DNA of 64,000 nucleotides from Nocardia sp. alder85J (GTDB taxonomy: Bacteria; Actinomycetota; Actinomycetes; Mycobacteriales; Mycobacteriaceae): the NCBI RefSeq assembly GCF_020176955.2, contig NZ_JAIUCZ020000018.1:1-64000 (forward strand). The letters are read 5' to 3'. The position numbers and the translations under genes were made by a program. The notes under the pieces are model-generated. The model searched no databases. It saw only the letters and a program-made list of their open reading frames with translations, and was not told where the DNA came from. Numbering within the stretch: position 1 is the first letter of the stretch; each line of letters starts with the position of its first letter. Shown here piece after piece: positions 8,503 to 18,849 of the stretch.

Positions 8503-9140
8503 ACAATCGCCGAACCGTGAACGCGCTGCTCGAGCAGGCCGGACGCACCTATGCCGACGAGGCCGGGATCACCCTGGCCGACCGGCCGGCGCCGCTGTAT
8601 CAGCTGCTCGTGCTCGCCGAGTTGATGAGTACCAGGATCTCCGCGCACCTCGCGGTCGGGGCCGCCCGTGAGCTGGTACACGCCGGCTATCGCACCCCGC
8701 AGCGGGTGGCGGCCGCCGGCCGGCAGGAACTGGTGGACGCGCTCGACCGTGGCCGCTACGTGCGCTACGACGAATCGACCGCCACCCGGTTGCGCGCCAA
8801 CGCCGCCCTGCTGCTCGACCGCTACCACGGCGACCTGCGTCGCCTGGCTGCCGAATCCGGGCACGACCCGGTCCGGTGCGCGGAGCTGTTGCAGCAGTTC
8901 GAGGGCATCGGACCGGTTGCCGCGGACATCTTCCTGCGTGAGGTGCAGGACATCTGGACCTGGCTGCGGCCCCGCTTCGACGAGCGGGCCCGGCGCGGGG
9001 CCCGGCAACTGCACCTGCCCACCGATCCGCGGGCGCTCGACGAACTCGGGCCCGCCGGTCACGACGCGGAACTGGCGGCGGCCCTGGTGCGGGTGACCAT
9101 CGACCACGACCTGGCACCGGCGGTCCTGGGCACGGGCTGA
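8499..9140 (+). CDS. HhH-GPD-family (endonuclease III-like) protein
   Basis: 213 residues from a GTG that overlaps the sigma-factor stop in GTGA. The segment LLQQFEGIGPVAADIFLREVQ (about residues 130-150) is a helix-hairpin-helix as in base-excision repair glycosylases, and the N-terminal LYQLLVLAELMSTRIS...VGAARELVHAGYRTPQRVA fits the all-helical fold around it. I see no iron-sulfur cluster Cys set, and the catalytic Lys of endonuclease III is not evident where expected, so enzymatic activity is uncertain. Coupling to the sigma factor suggests a shared, perhaps stress-linked, role. Confidence 0.78.
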   Translation: MNNRRTVNALLEQAGRTYADEAGITLADRPAPLYQLLVLAELMSTRISAHLAVGAARELVHAGYRTPQRVAAAGRQELVDALDRGRYVRYDESTATRLRANAALLLDRYHGDLRRLAAESGHDPVRCAELLQQFEGIGPVAADIFLREVQDIWTWLRPRFDERARRGARQLHLPTDPRALDELGPAGHDAELAAALVRVTIDHDLAPAVLGTG

Positions 9141-9368
9141 CGCACGGATCTTCGGCGGCGCTCCGGCCGCGTGCGGTGCCGGTCGAGTGCCGACGCCACC
9201 TGCCGCCGTCCCGGCGCCCCCGTGACAGCGCGCACGGCGCTGTCTTCGAACGATCTCGCGTGGGCGGGGATGTCTTGGGCGGTATCGGGCATGTCCGGTA
9301 GGTCCGGAAAAAAAGTTCGAGCATCCGGGAATCAACTCGGCGGACCGCTCGTTGAGCTGTTCGACAAC

Positions 9369-9389
9369 ATTGAGTGAGGTTGGCTCAAG
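9369..9389 (+). promoter_or_regulatory. HspR operator (HAIR element) 1 of the dnaK operon
   Basis: ATTGAGT (9369-9375), a 7-bp spacer, then GCTCAAG (9383-9389). It differs from the HAIR consensus CTTGAGT-N7-ACTCAAG at two of 14 positions. HspR, encoded as the fourth gene of this operon, binds such sites together with DnaK. Confidence 0.85.
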
Positions 9390-9396
9390 TTCGAAG

Positions 9397-9425
9397 TTGA
9401 CTCAGGTACACACCGGAGGCAATAT
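9397..9425 (+). promoter_or_regulatory. dnaK operon promoter
   Basis: TTGACT (9397-9402) as -35, a 17-bp spacer, and CAATAT (9420-9425) as -10. It lies between the two HspR operators, and the second operator begins inside the -10, so bound HspR would block RNA polymerase. The 5' leader would be about 150 nt. Confidence 0.6.
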
Positions 9426-9444
9426 TGAGTCGACCACGCTCAGC
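9424..9444 (+). promoter_or_regulatory. HspR operator (HAIR element) 2 of the dnaK operon
   Basis: ATTGAGT (9424-9430), 7-bp spacer, GCTCAGC (9438-9444). The left arm is the same as in operator 1, the right arm is weaker. Its centre is 55 bp (about five helical turns) from that of operator 1. Confidence 0.7.
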
Positions 9445-9583
9445 GTTGCTGGGACCGTGCTCCACGCGGTGTTCGGGGTGAGGTCCCGCGTCCCGGGTGG
9501 TGCGTCACACACGCATCGCCGGGACGTGCGACAGGCGCCTTGCCCTGTACGACACACAAGTACGTCAATTAGGAGGAACCACA

Positions 9584-11418
<1,835 letters not shown>

Positions 11419-11422
<4 letters not shown>

Positions 11423-12138
11423 GCCAGAATCCGGAACAGGAGCCGGTCACCATCGTCGACAACCGCAAGGTGGATCCCGAAACCGGTGAGGTTCGAGAGC
11501 CCGCGGCCGACGCCGGCTCGGCGCCCACTCCGGAGGCCGGGTCCGAGGCCGCGGCGACCGCCGCGGCCGCGGGCAACGGTGAGACGGGTAACGGCGACGC
11601 ACCCGCGGTGAGCGCCGGCTCGGCCGCCGCGGAGCTGGCCGAGCGCACTGCCGACCTACAGCGCCTGACCGCCGAGTACGCCAACTACCGGCGCCGGGTC
11701 GATCGTGACCGCAAGGCCACCATCGATGCGGCCAAGGCCTCGGTGGTCACCGAACTGCTCGGGGTGCTCGACGATCTCGATCGGGCTCGCGCGCACGGTG
11801 ATCTGGAGACCGGCCCGCTGAAGTCGGTGGCGGACAAGCTGGCCGACGCGCTGCGCAAGCAGGGCCTCGAGGAATTCGGCACGGAGGGCGAGCCTTTCGA
11901 TCCGACCCTGCACGAGGCCGTGCAGCACGAGGGCGACGGGCACGATCCGGTCATCGGCGTGGTGATGCGCAAGGGTTACCGGTTCGGCGACCGCGTGCTG
12001 CGGCACGCACTGGTCGGCGTCACCGACGCCGCCCTGGCCGACAGCTCCGGCGCCACACCGGAGAACGGCAGCGCGGCGGAACCGGCGGCGGCGCCGGAGA
12101 CGACGAACGCCGGCGACAGTGCCAGTGCCGACGAGTAA
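11419..12138 (+). CDS. grpE: Nucleotide exchange factor GrpE
   Basis: 239 residues. GrpE dimers release ADP from DnaK. Residues 1 to about 65 are an acidic Ala/Gly-rich disordered tail, followed by a long helix with coiled-coil character (RTADLQRLTAEYANYRRRVDR) and the beta domain with the family signature VMRKGYRFGDRVLRHALVGV near residues 175-195. A second low-complexity tail follows (about 210-239). The GTG start overlaps the dnaK stop in GTGA, which indicates translational coupling. Confidence 0.97.
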
Positions 12139-12162
12139 CAGGGTGGAAGGAGGAGATACCCG

Positions 12163-13332
12163 GTGAACAGGGAGTGGCTCGAGAAGGACTTCTACAAGGA
12201 GCTGGGTGTCTCCTCCAGCGCCTCCGCGGACGACGTCAAGAAGGCATACCGCAAACTGGCCCGTGACTTGCATCCGGACAAGAATCCGGGTGATGCCGCG
12301 GCCGAGGAGCGGTTCAAGGCCGTCAGCGAGGCCCATGCCGTGCTGTCGGATCCGGAGAAGCGCAAGGAGTACGACGAGGCGCGGCGGCTGTTCGCCAGCG
12401 GCGGCTTCGGCCGGGGCGGGTTCGCGCCGGGCGGCGGTTACGCCCCCGGCGGGTTCAACGGCGAGTTCAATCTCGGCGACATCTTCGGCGGCGCCGCCGG
12501 TGGTGGCGACGGCGGTCTGGGCGATCTGCTCGGCGGCCTGTTCAACCGCGGTGGCGGCGGCCGGGCCTCGTCGCGGCCGCGGCGTGGCAGCGATGTGGAG
12601 ACCGAGACGACGCTGGGCTTCCGCGAGGCGGCCCAGGGCGTCACGGTGCCGCTGCGGATGACCAGCCCCTCGCCGTGCACCACCTGCCACGGCAGCGGCG
12701 CCAAGCCGGGCACCAGCCCGCGAGTCTGCCCGCACTGCAACGGAACCGGCGTGATCAGCCGCAACCAGGGTGCGTTCGGATTCAGCGAGCCGTGTGAGGA
12801 CTGCCGCGGCACCGGGTCGATCATCGACGATCCGTGTGTCGACTGCCACGGCACCGGCATCCAGAACCGCACCCGCACCATCACCGTGCGGGTGCCGCCG
12901 GGAGTTCGTGACGGCCAGCGGATCCGGCTGGCGGGCCAGGGCGAGGCGGGGCTGCGCGGGGCGCCGGCGGGCGATCTGTTCGTCACCGTGCACGTCAGCA
13001 ACGACAAGGTCTTCGGCCGCACCGGCGACGACCTGACCCTGGTGCTGCCGGTCAGCTACAGCGAACTGGTACTGGGCACCACGGTGTCGGTGCCGACGCT
13101 GGACGGCCGGGTCGGCGTCAAGGTGCCGGCGGGCACCGCCGACGGGCGTACCCTGCGGGTCCGCGGTCGTGGCGTGCCCAAGCGCGACGGCACTTCGGGC
13201 GACCTGCTCGTGACCGTGAAGGTCGCGGTGCCGCAGAAACTGGACGACGAGGCCACCGAAGCCCTGCGACACTATGCGGAGGCGGAGAAGGCCGGCGGGT
13301 TCGACCCGCGTGCCGGATGGGCAGGTGCGTGA
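12163..13332 (+). CDS. dnaJ: Chaperone DnaJ (type I, zinc-binding)
   Basis: 389 residues. DnaJ delivers unfolded clients to DnaK and stimulates its ATPase. The J domain (about 9-75) has HPD at residues 37-39, then a Gly/Phe-rich linker, four zinc-binding CxxCxGxG motifs (CTTCHGSG, CPHCNGTG, CEDCRGTG, CVDCHGTG) and the C-terminal substrate domains, making it a type I DnaJ. The GTG start at 12163 follows a strong AAGGAGG. It sits 24 bp after grpE and overlaps hspR by one base. Confidence 0.97.
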   Translation: MNREWLEKDFYKELGVSSSASADDVKKAYRKLARDLHPDKNPGDAAAEERFKAVSEAHAVLSDPEKRKEYDEARRLFASGGFGRGGFAPGGGYAPGGFNGEFNLGDIFGGAAGGGDGGLGDLLGGLFNRGGGGRASSRPRRGSDVETETTLGFREAAQGVTVPLRMTSPSPCTTCHGSGAKPGTSPRVCPHCNGTGVISRNQGAFGFSEPCEDCRGTGSIIDDPCVDCHGTGIQNRTRTITVRVPPGVRDGQRIRLAGQGEAGLRGAPAGDLFVTVHVSNDKVFGRTGDDLTLVLPVSYSELVLGTTVSVPTLDGRVGVKVPAGTADGRTLRVRGRGVPKRDGTSGDLLVTVKVAVPQKLDDEATEALRHYAEAEKAGGFDPRAGWAGA

Positions 13333-13727
13333 TGAACGGTGACCCGAAGAAGGCGAGTGCGTCCGCCGAGTTCTTCATGATCTCGGTGGCCGCGCAGCTG
13401 GCCGGTATGCACGCGCAGACCCTGCGCACCTACGACCGGCTGGGCCTGGTGACCCCGCAGCGGACCTCCGGTGGCGGGCGGCGCTATTCGAGCCGGGACG
13501 TAGAGCTGCTGCGCGAGGTGCAGCGGCTGTCCCAGGACGAGGGCGTCAACCTCGCCGGCATCAAGCGGATCATCGAGCTCACCAATCAGGTCGAGGAGTT
13601 GCAACAGCGCCTGAGCGAGCTGGCCGCCGAGGTGGAGCGGCTGCGGGCGGCCTACCGCCCGGATCTCACCCCACCGCAGCGCAGTACCGCACTGGTGGTG
13701 TGGCAGCCCCGGAACAAGCGGCGCTAG
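13332..13727 (+). CDS. hspR: Heat-shock repressor HspR (MerR family)
   Basis: 131 residues. The N-terminal winged helix has the MerR signature AGMHAQTLRTYDRLGLVTPQ and GGRRYSSRDVELLREVQRLS, followed by a coiled coil (about 75-110) and a basic tail. HspR represses its own operon and clpB by binding HAIR elements, three of which I find in this window. The ATG at 13332 overlaps the dnaJ stop (TGATG), so it is coupled; an in-frame ATG at 13317 lies inside dnaJ and would add five unrelated residues. Confidence 0.96.
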   Translation: MNGDPKKASASAEFFMISVAAQLAGMHAQTLRTYDRLGLVTPQRTSGGGRRYSSRDVELLREVQRLSQDEGVNLAGIKRIIELTNQVEELQQRLSELAAEVERLRAAYRPDLTPPQRSTALVVWQPRNKRR

Positions 13728-13758
13728 CACCGGCACCGCCTGCGAACAACACACAGTG

Positions 13759-13786
13759 ACAGCGCCTCCGGCTACGGGGGCGCTGT
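13759..13786 (+). terminator. Rho-independent terminator of the dnaK operon
   Basis: A 12-bp stem, ACAGCGCCTCCG / CGGGGGCGCTGT, with loop GCTA (13771-13774) and one G-T pair, followed by a run of five T (13786-13790). It is the clearest intrinsic terminator of the window, 31 bp after hspR. Confidence 0.93.
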
Positions 13787-13790
13787 TTTT

Positions 13791-14211
13791 CGTTGCGCCG
13801 CACCGGCTGTCCGGTGGCGTCGTTCGTAATCGCCGGTGGCGGTGGCGGGATCGTTGCCGGAATCGCCGTGAATGCCGTGCGACGGTGTTTTTCGTGCTCG
13901 CTGAATTGGTCCAGCACTGCTTCAGCAAACACGAGCCGTGCGCAGGTAGTCGCGCAGATAGTCAGCATCGTAAACCGAATTGATCCAGATTTCCTGGTCT
14001 TTCGGTATGTTTATAGGGGACCTGACACGCTCTTGCCCTGATCCGTCGGAATTTCACGCCTGTTGTTCGGGAAGGCCGTTCCGTTGCTGGCAAACCTCAC
14101 CTAGACTCGAAGGGCATCGGCTGCTGACGAGTGGCTCGCGGCGCTGGATCGAGGCAGCGCGCCACTCAGGGTGCGGTCAGTGTTCGAGTGCGAAATGGGG
14201 TTGTGAGACTT
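13791..14211. other. Non-coding stretch upstream of the first flavohaemoglobin gene, with a candidate -10
   Basis: No gene seen. Base composition is lower in GC than the surroundings, especially at 13960-14060. TAGACT at 14102-14107 is a good actinobacterial -10, with a weak TTCCGT 17 bp upstream, giving a leader of about 100 nt. I find no clear NsrR-type inverted repeat. Confidence 0.4.
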
Positions 14212-15381
14212 ATGGATTCGCGGACCGTCGCATTGATCAGGACGACTTTCAAGGCGGTTGCTGCGGAGGAGGGGGGACCGGACAAGCTCGCCCGGTCGTT
14301 CTACGCCATCCTCTTCACCGAATATCCGCATGTTCGAGAGATGTTCCCGGCCGCCCTCGGCGCGCAGCGCGATCGGCTGGTCAAGGCGCTCGGCTACGTC
14401 ATCGAGCGACTGGAGGAGCCCGACCGGCTGCTGCCCTTCCTGGCCCAACTGGGCCGCGATCACCGCAAATACGGCGTGACCGCAGAACACTATGCGGCAG
14501 TGGGCAACTCGCTGCGGCTGGCGCTCGCCGGTTATGCCGGTACCGAGCTGTGGACCGACGAGGTGGAGCGGGCCTGGGAGGAGGGCATCACCCTCATCGC
14601 CGGCACCATGATCGCCGCCGCCGACCAGGAGAGTTCACCGCCGGTGTGGACCGGCACCGTCGTCGAATACCGGCAGGTGCTGCGCAATCTTGTCGTGGTG
14701 CGGCTGCGGCTGGATCAGCCGATGCCGTACGCGGCCGGTCAGTACATGAGCGTGCAGATCCCGTCCCGGCCGCGGATGTGGCGCTACCTGTCGGCCGCGG
14801 TGCCGCCGAATCCACAGGGAGAGATCGAATTCCACATCCGCGGTGTCACCGGCGGCTGGGTCAGCCCGGCCGTGATCGGGCACACCGTGGTGGGCGACCG
14901 CTGGCTGCTCGGCTCCCCGCTGGGCGGCCTCGGCGTGCTGCGCAACACCCGGCGCAAGATGCTGATGGTCGGCTGCGGCACCGGGATCGCCCCGCTGCGC
15001 GCGCAACTGCTGGCGATGACCCAGCGCCGCTCCAATCCGCGGGTGCACCTGTTCGTCGGCGGGCACCACCCGTGCGATCTGTACGATCTCGAGACGCTGA
15101 GCGCGCTGGCGGTCGCGCACAAGTGGCTGACCGTCACACCCGTCGTGGAGAATCCCGAGAACCCGTGGTGGTACCACGATTTCGGCGAGAGCGCGCCGGA
15201 ACTGCCCGGGCTGCAACGAAGACAGGTGGGCCAGATCGGCAAGGTGGTCGCCGCCGCGGGCGACTGGACCGGTCACGACGTGCAGATCGTGGGCCCGCCA
15301 CCGATGGTGCAGACCACCAAGTTCCGGCTGATGGCCGCGGGCGTACCCACCCGCGACATCCGGCACGACCCGCTGTTCTGA
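14212..15381 (+). CDS. Flavohaemoglobin-like protein (globin plus FAD/NAD(P)H reductase), first copy
   Basis: 389 residues. The globin domain covers residues 1-145: FYAILFTEYPHVREMF in the B-C region and LGRDHRKYGV, whose His is the expected proximal haem ligand. The FAD domain (about 150-250) has the RYLS flavin motif, and the NAD(P) domain has VGCGTGIAPLRAQL with the GxGTGxxP loop. Classical flavohaemoglobins detoxify nitric oxide. The HRKYG and WWYHDF features here resemble the mycobacterial 'type II' group as I remember it, for which electron donors other than NADH have been proposed. The ATG at 14212 begins the globin alignment; an upstream in-frame ATG (14131) adds an unrelated tail. 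It is convergent with two paralogues. Confidence 0.88.
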   Translation: MDSRTVALIRTTFKAVAAEEGGPDKLARSFYAILFTEYPHVREMFPAALGAQRDRLVKALGYVIERLEEPDRLLPFLAQLGRDHRKYGVTAEHYAAVGNSLRLALAGYAGTELWTDEVERAWEEGITLIAGTMIAAADQESSPPVWTGTVVEYRQVLRNLVVVRLRLDQPMPYAAGQYMSVQIPSRPRMWRYLSAAVPPNPQGEIEFHIRGVTGGWVSPAVIGHTVVGDRWLLGSPLGGLGVLRNTRRKMLMVGCGTGIAPLRAQLLAMTQRRSNPRVHLFVGGHHPCDLYDLETLSALAVAHKWLTVTPVVENPENPWWYHDFGESAPELPGLQRRQVGQIGKVVAAAGDWTGHDVQIVGPPPMVQTTKFRLMAAGVPTRDIRHDPLF

Positions 15382-15403
15382 GCGCGCCCGCTGTGCTGGA
15401 CCG

Positions 15404-16189
15404 CTAGGCCCCCTCGTACCGGATCGCCCCGGGCGGGGTGCCGGTGGAGACGAGCCGTTCCACCGTCGCCTGGACCATGCCGCGCGATCCGCACACCAGC
15501 ACCCGGTGGTGCAGCAACGGACCCATGTCACCGGCCACGTCGGCGAGCGTGCCCTCCAGCATCTCGTCCACCTCGAAACCGATGTCGACACGGCAGCTTT
15601 CGTACCATTCGTCGACCCAGTTCGGGTCGTAGGCGCTCTCCACCACCGGCACCACGGTCAGCCAGGGCAGTTCACCGGCCAGCAGGTACAGCATGTCGGA
15701 GGCGTACAGGTCGCGGGGCGACCGGCCACCGATGAACAGGTGGGTGCGCGGCGGCTGCGCCCGGCGGGCGAGGTCGAGCAGCAGCGAGCGCATCGGCGCC
15801 AGGCCGGTGCCCCCGGCGATCATCACCACGTCGGTGGCCTCCGGTTCGACCGAGAGCCAGCCGGCCGGGGCGGCGATCCGCCACTGATCACCGGGCCGAG
15901 TGTCGGCGACCATCGTCCCGCTGCACCAGCCGCCCGGAATGGTCCGCACGTGGAATTCGAGCTTGCCGTCCAGCGAGGGCGGCAGCGCCGGTGACAAGCG
16001 TCGCCGCAGCCCCGGATGCTGCGGCACCGTGATCTCCACGGATTGCCCGGCGGCGAACGGCACGTACTCACCGATCAGCCGGATCACGGCCAGATCGTGC
16101 CGCACCCGGTGATGCCCGACCACGGTCGCGGTCCATTCGGTGGCGGCGGGGACCGGGAACTCACCGGTCTGATCCGGGCCGATCGTCAC
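15404..16189 (-). CDS. Stand-alone FAD/NAD(P)-binding reductase, flavohaemoglobin paralogue without globin domain
   Basis: 261 residues. It aligns with the reductase half of its two neighbours: RRRLSPALPP (flavin-binding RxxS), IAGGTGLAPMRSLLLDLARR (NAD(P)H loop) and THLFIGGRSPRDLYASDMLY, followed by the VLVCGSRGMVQATVERL end. No globin domain precedes it. The GTG at 16189 lies 52 bp after the stop of the second flavohaemoglobin on the same strand, so the pair is probably one transcript. It could act as a separate electron-transfer partner for a globin or oxygenase; its acceptor is unknown. Confidence 0.85.
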   Translation of the reverse strand: MTIGPDQTGEFPVPAATEWTATVVGHHRVRHDLAVIRLIGEYVPFAAGQSVEITVPQHPGLRRRLSPALPPSLDGKLEFHVRTIPGGWCSGTMVADTRPGDQWRIAAPAGWLSVEPEATDVVMIAGGTGLAPMRSLLLDLARRAQPPRTHLFIGGRSPRDLYASDMLYLLAGELPWLTVVPVVESAYDPNWVDEWYESCRVDIGFEVDEMLEGTLADVAGDMGPLLHHRVLVCGSRGMVQATVERLVSTGTPPGAIRYEGA

Positions 16190-16241
16190 TGCTTCGTCCT
16201 CGTCATCGACATGGTCTCGATCGTCGCCATGGTCCCACCGT

Positions 16242-17402
16242 TCATACCGGATCCGCGCTGATCGCCCACTCCGGAGTGCCGACCGCCAGCAGGGCCCGCC
16301 GGGTGTCGGCGATCATCCGAGCGGAACCGGAGATCTGGATCTGCCGGTCCGCCCACGCGCCGAAGCTGGCGACCACCGCGCCCAGATTACCGATCAGCCT
16401 GCGGTGCATACCGAACGGTGGGTCCACCGGTGGATACGGATGCCACCACGGGTTGGATTCGTTCTCGCACACCGGGATCACGGTCAGCCACGGATTGCTC
16501 AGCGACAGCTGCCACATGTTCTCCACGTCGTACAGGTCGCACGGGTAGCGGCCGCCGATGAAGAAGTGCACCCGCGGATTCATCCCGCGCCGGCCCATCT
16601 CGATCAATTGCGCACGCAGCGGCGAGATTCCGGTGCCGGAGCCGATCAGCAGCACATCGCGGCCGCTGTCCCGGTCGACGTGCAGGCCGCCCAGCGGTCC
16701 GGCGATCAGCCACTTGTCGCCCACCTCGGTCTCGCTGACGATGGCCGGGCTGACCCAGCCGGTGCGCACCTTGCGGACGTGGAATTCGATCTCCCCGTAG
16801 GGATTCGTGGGAATCGCGGGGGACAGGTAGCGCCACATCTTGGGCCGCTGCGGGATCGACACCGGCACGTACTGCCCGGCCTGATACGGAATCGGGGTCT
16901 CGGATTGCAGCCGCACGATGGCCAGATCATCGAGCACCCGGCGGTGCCCGACCACCGACGCCTCCCAGTAGGGCTGCGACTTGTCCGAATTGGCGCCGAT
17001 CGCCATCGAGGCCGAGATCAGGATGCAGACATCCCGCCAGCCCTCCTCCAGCCCGCGATTCCAGTACTCGGGCCCGTGGAAGGTGCGGAACGCGGCGAGC
17101 AGGGCGCGGCCGGCCGCGTCGTAGTGCGCGGCCTGCACCCCGTACTTCCGATGGTCGCGGGCCAATTGCTCGAGGAAGCGTTGCGCACGGTCCCAGTCCT
17201 CGAGGTGATCGATGACGAACTGGATCGCGGTGGCCAGCCGTTTGGGCTGCATATCCATCGCGGGCCCGAAGAGTTCGCGGAGATGAGGCGTCTCCGCGAA
17301 CAGGTGACCGTAGAACGCGCTGATCAACCGCTCGGGCCCGTTCGGCGCCTCGACTATCGACCGGAAGTTGGCGCGGACCAGCGCAGCCGAACGCGCATCC
17401 AC
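16242..17402 (-). CDS. Flavohaemoglobin-like protein, second copy
   Basis: 386 residues, collinear with the first copy over its whole length. The globin domain has FYGHLFAETPHLRELF and LARDHRKYGV with the proximal His; the reductase has RYLSPAIPTNPYGEIEFH and LIGSGTGISPLRAQLIEMG. Differences are spread throughout, so this is an old duplication or separate acquisition, not a recent copy. The GTG start is preceded by AAGGAAG at 9 nt. A likely NO- or redox-stress function follows from the family, with the same caution about electron donor as for the first copy. Confidence 0.88.
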   Translation of the reverse strand: MDARSAALVRANFRSIVEAPNGPERLISAFYGHLFAETPHLRELFGPAMDMQPKRLATAIQFVIDHLEDWDRAQRFLEQLARDHRKYGVQAAHYDAAGRALLAAFRTFHGPEYWNRGLEEGWRDVCILISASMAIGANSDKSQPYWEASVVGHRRVLDDLAIVRLQSETPIPYQAGQYVPVSIPQRPKMWRYLSPAIPTNPYGEIEFHVRKVRTGWVSPAIVSETEVGDKWLIAGPLGGLHVDRDSGRDVLLIGSGTGISPLRAQLIEMGRRGMNPRVHFFIGGRYPCDLYDVENMWQLSLSNPWLTVIPVCENESNPWWHPYPPVDPPFGMHRRLIGNLGAVVASFGAWADRQIQISGSARMIADTRRALLAVGTPEWAISADPV

Positions 17403-17611
17403 GACGTCGAGCTTCCTTTCTTACGTACCTTTGCCCGGGGGGACCGCCGTGAGTCACGGCGTCCTCGGACAAGTATCCCCGAAGCGGTGTCTGATTGCCT
17501 CCGCTTCGCTGCCGCCCGGGGTCGCTGCTGCCCCGCTCCGGCCGGTTGGTCCCGGTCCGGTCGGTGGCGCAGTTGTGCCCTATGGGTGGTCGCGGTCCGG
17601 GAACGGACCCG

Positions 17612-18547
17612 TCAGATGACCAGAACCGTCTTGCCGCGCGCACCGGTCGCGGTCAGCGCCTGGGCGGCATCGGTGAGTGGGCGGGTCGCATCGATCGGCA
17701 CCACCAGATCTCCCTCGGCGACCTGCTGGAGTAGTCGGCGTAGTTCGGGCGCGGCTCCGGTGGAGGTGAGATTGCCGCCCTTGAGGCCGTGGTCGTGCAG
17801 GGTGGCCTCGTCGGCGGCGAAGGTGGTGCTGTAGGCGGTGCCACCCGGGCGGACCAGCGGAATCAGCTCGGCGAACGCCGCGGCGGGTGCGATCAGATCG
17901 AACAGCACGTCGATGCCCTCGGGATGGTTCGTGCGCACCTGGTCGGCCACCGGGCCGCGGGTGTAGTCGATCACCTCGTCGGCGCCGAGCCGGATCATCC
18001 GATCGGCGTCGTCGGGCCGCGCGGTGACGATGACCTGCACCTCGGCCGCCGCCGCCAGCTGCACCAGGAAGGAGCCGACCCCGCCCGAACCGCCGTTGAT
18101 CAGCACCACCTGACTGGGCACCAGCGCGGCGGCGTCGACCAGGTCCTGAGCGGCCAGTCCGGCCGTCGGCAGGGCGGCGGCCTGGATGCTGCCGACCGTG
18201 TCGGGCAGTTTCACGACGGTGCTGTCGGCGGGGAGAGCGGTGTACTCGGCGAAGGTGCCGTGGCCCAGCGGCGTCGCGACGGCCTTACCCACCACCCGAT
18301 CGCCGACGGCGAAATCGGTCACGCCCTCGCCGACCGCGCTGACGGTGCCGGCGCCGTCGGTGCCGGGGATCATCGGGAAGTCGAACGGCACCTTGTCGCG
18401 CAGCAGGCCGTCGATGACCTTGCGGTCGTAGGGGTTTACCCCCGCTGCCTCGAGGTGGATCTGGATCCGGCCGGGCCCGGCGGCCGGGACCGGCACGTCG
18501 GCGGGTTCCGGGGTGCCGCCGAATTCCTGTACCACCATCGCGCGCAT
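17612..18547 (-). CDS. NADP-dependent quinone oxidoreductase-like (medium-chain dehydrogenase) protein
   Basis: 311 residues from the ATG at 18547, where the family's N-terminus MRAMVVQEFGG begins; the frame stays open for 63 codons upstream, but without homology. It is a zinc-free MDR/QOR protein: GRIQIHLEAAGVNPYDRKVIDG, IPGTDGAGTVSAVGEGV in the catalytic domain, and the nucleotide-binding loop INGGSGGVGSFLVQLA. It lacks the Cys/His structural zinc set of alcohol dehydrogenases. It probably reduces quinones or enones with NADPH. It is a single gene, divergent from clpB. Confidence 0.85.
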   Translation of the reverse strand: MRAMVVQEFGGTPEPADVPVPAAGPGRIQIHLEAAGVNPYDRKVIDGLLRDKVPFDFPMIPGTDGAGTVSAVGEGVTDFAVGDRVVGKAVATPLGHGTFAEYTALPADSTVVKLPDTVGSIQAAALPTAGLAAQDLVDAAALVPSQVVLINGGSGGVGSFLVQLAAAAEVQVIVTARPDDADRMIRLGADEVIDYTRGPVADQVRTNHPEGIDVLFDLIAPAAAFAELIPLVRPGGTAYSTTFAADEATLHDHGLKGGNLTSTGAAPELRRLLQQVAEGDLVVPIDATRPLTDAAQALTATGARGKTVLVI

Positions 18548-18741
18548 CTGCCGTGCTCCATTCGTCCGGGCGGTGCTCGAGCCAACGGGGTGCTGCACAT
18601 TCACAGGGACTTCACACGTGCGGTTTCGGGTCATCGTAGGCGCGCCACCACGCACAACTACGCAATCGGCGCGATCGGGGCGGTTCGTGGCGCGTAGCGT
18701 GGTCCCTGAAACCTTGCGGTGAGCGTCGGAAATCAACCAGA

Positions 18742-18762
18742 CTTGAGCGGAACAGACTCAAC
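18742..18762 (+). promoter_or_regulatory. HspR operator (HAIR element) upstream of clpB
   Basis: CTTGAGC (18742-18748), 7-bp spacer, ACTCAAC (18756-18762): 12 of 14 matches to the HAIR consensus, the best full-length HspR site in the window. A TATCTC at 18764-18769 directly after it could be the -10. Confidence 0.88.
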
Positions 18763-18849
18763 TTATCTCGCGTTGAACTGTCCAGAAGCTGATGCCCCGG
18801 TCGGTTGTTGTCGCAACAGCCGATCTCCGATCACCACAGGAAGGTGCCC

